A stretch of DNA of 5,651 nt from Cryomorphaceae bacterium. GTDB taxonomy: Bacteria; Bacteroidota; Bacteroidia; Flavobacteriales; Schleiferiaceae. The notes below the pieces were generated by a model. The model worked only from the letters and a program-made list of their open reading frames with translations. It did no database searches and was not told where the DNA came from. How positions within the stretch are numbered: the first letter of the stretch is position 1; each line of letters begins with the position of its first letter. The stretch is taken from NCBI GenBank assembly GCA_003455605.1, contig DMQR01000204.1:1167-6817 (forward strand), given 5' to 3'. Made by a program: the position numbers and the translations under genes. Below, piece by piece: positions 5,442 to 5,651 of the stretch.

Positions 5442-5651
5442 TATTTTGTAATCTGCGCCATTAGTTCCGCTTCGCTTACCAGGGTATCTCCTACGAATGC
5501 TCTTCCTTGCATATGTACGATACCACGACGAATAGGCGTGATGAGTTTGAGGTCGAAGATTAGCGTATCTCCAGGAACCACTTTCTTCTTGAATTTCACG
5601 TTGTCGATCTTCATGAAGAAGGTGAGGTAATTTTCAGGATCTGGAACAGTG
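5441..5651 (-). CDS. FabZ domain C-terminus, probably of bifunctional LpxC/FabZ (cut by right window edge)
   Basis: The reading frame enters from the right edge and codes for the last 69 residues before a TAA at 5443-5441. It reads PENYLTFFMKIDNVKFKKKV, then VPGDTL, then PIRRGIVHMQGRAFVGD and a terminal EAELMAQITK. This matches the C-terminal half of the 3-hydroxyacyl-ACP dehydratase FabZ, a hot-dog fold enzyme of fatty acid elongation. The catalytic His/Glu residues lie upstream, outside the window. In Bacteroidota FabZ is commonly fused behind LpxC, the UDP-3-O-acyl-GlcNAc deacetylase, and placed directly before lpxA. The fusion is inferred here from that known arrangement and cannot be seen. 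Its stop overlaps the lpxA start by one base. Confidence 0.93.
   Translation of the reverse strand, partial: TVPDPENYLTFFMKIDNVKFKKKVVPGDTLIFDLKLITPIRRGIVHMQGRAFVGDTLVSEAELMAQITK

Noticed and set aside
5415..5630. 71-codon open frame on the + strand at the right edge
   Set aside because: It is antisense to the FabZ C-terminal coding sequence, which matches the family well.
1..5651. Search by eye for mobile elements, CRISPR arrays, tRNA or rRNA genes and defence genes
   Set aside because: No direct-repeat arrays, transposase-like proteins, terminal inverted repeats or RNA gene signatures were seen; coding sequence fills nearly the whole window.

Overview
The window looks like chromosomal DNA of a member of the Bacteroidota. 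Four things point there: a SusC/SusD-type outer-membrane uptake pair, a FabZ domain of the kind fused to LpxC in this phylum placed directly before lpxA, mostly weak Shine-Dalgarno signals, and a TAnnTTTG-type promoter motif. A flavobacterial or Cryomorphaceae-like lineage seems likely from the general look of the proteins, but that is an impression, not a measurement.

Left part (1-2948, + strand): the C-terminal half of a SusC/RagA TonB-dependent outer-membrane transporter runs in from the left edge. One base after its stop comes a complete SusD/RagB-type lipoprotein of the SusD-like_2 kind. A strong intrinsic terminator follows, so the pair forms the end of its operon. No degradative enzyme or regulator is present in the window to reveal the substrate.

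Middle (2949-3420): a short intergenic region holds small dyads and an unusually purine-rich ribosome-binding tract. It precedes a 113-residue protein of unknown function with one C-terminal membrane segment. A hairpin with A/T tracts on both sides separates this gene from the convergent genes to the right and can serve both strands.

Right part (3441-5651, - strand, read right to left): the end of lpxC/fabZ (only the FabZ C-terminus is visible), lpxA, a solitary ABC-type ATPase and efp lie head to tail. The junctions are tight: a 1-nt TAATG overlap, an 8-nt gap and a 40-nt gap. The first two genes belong to lipid A and fatty acid synthesis, and the last is translation elongation factor P. The ABC ATPase has intact Walker motifs but diverged Q-loop, signature and H-loop positions. 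A TATCTTTG motif just before efp suggests that efp can also be transcribed on its own.

Overall this is mostly ordinary core and nutrient-uptake gene content. I see no mobile element, CRISPR array, RNA gene or defence system. The items most worth a second look are the atypical ABC ATPase, the unknown tail-anchored small protein, and the probable internal efp promoter.
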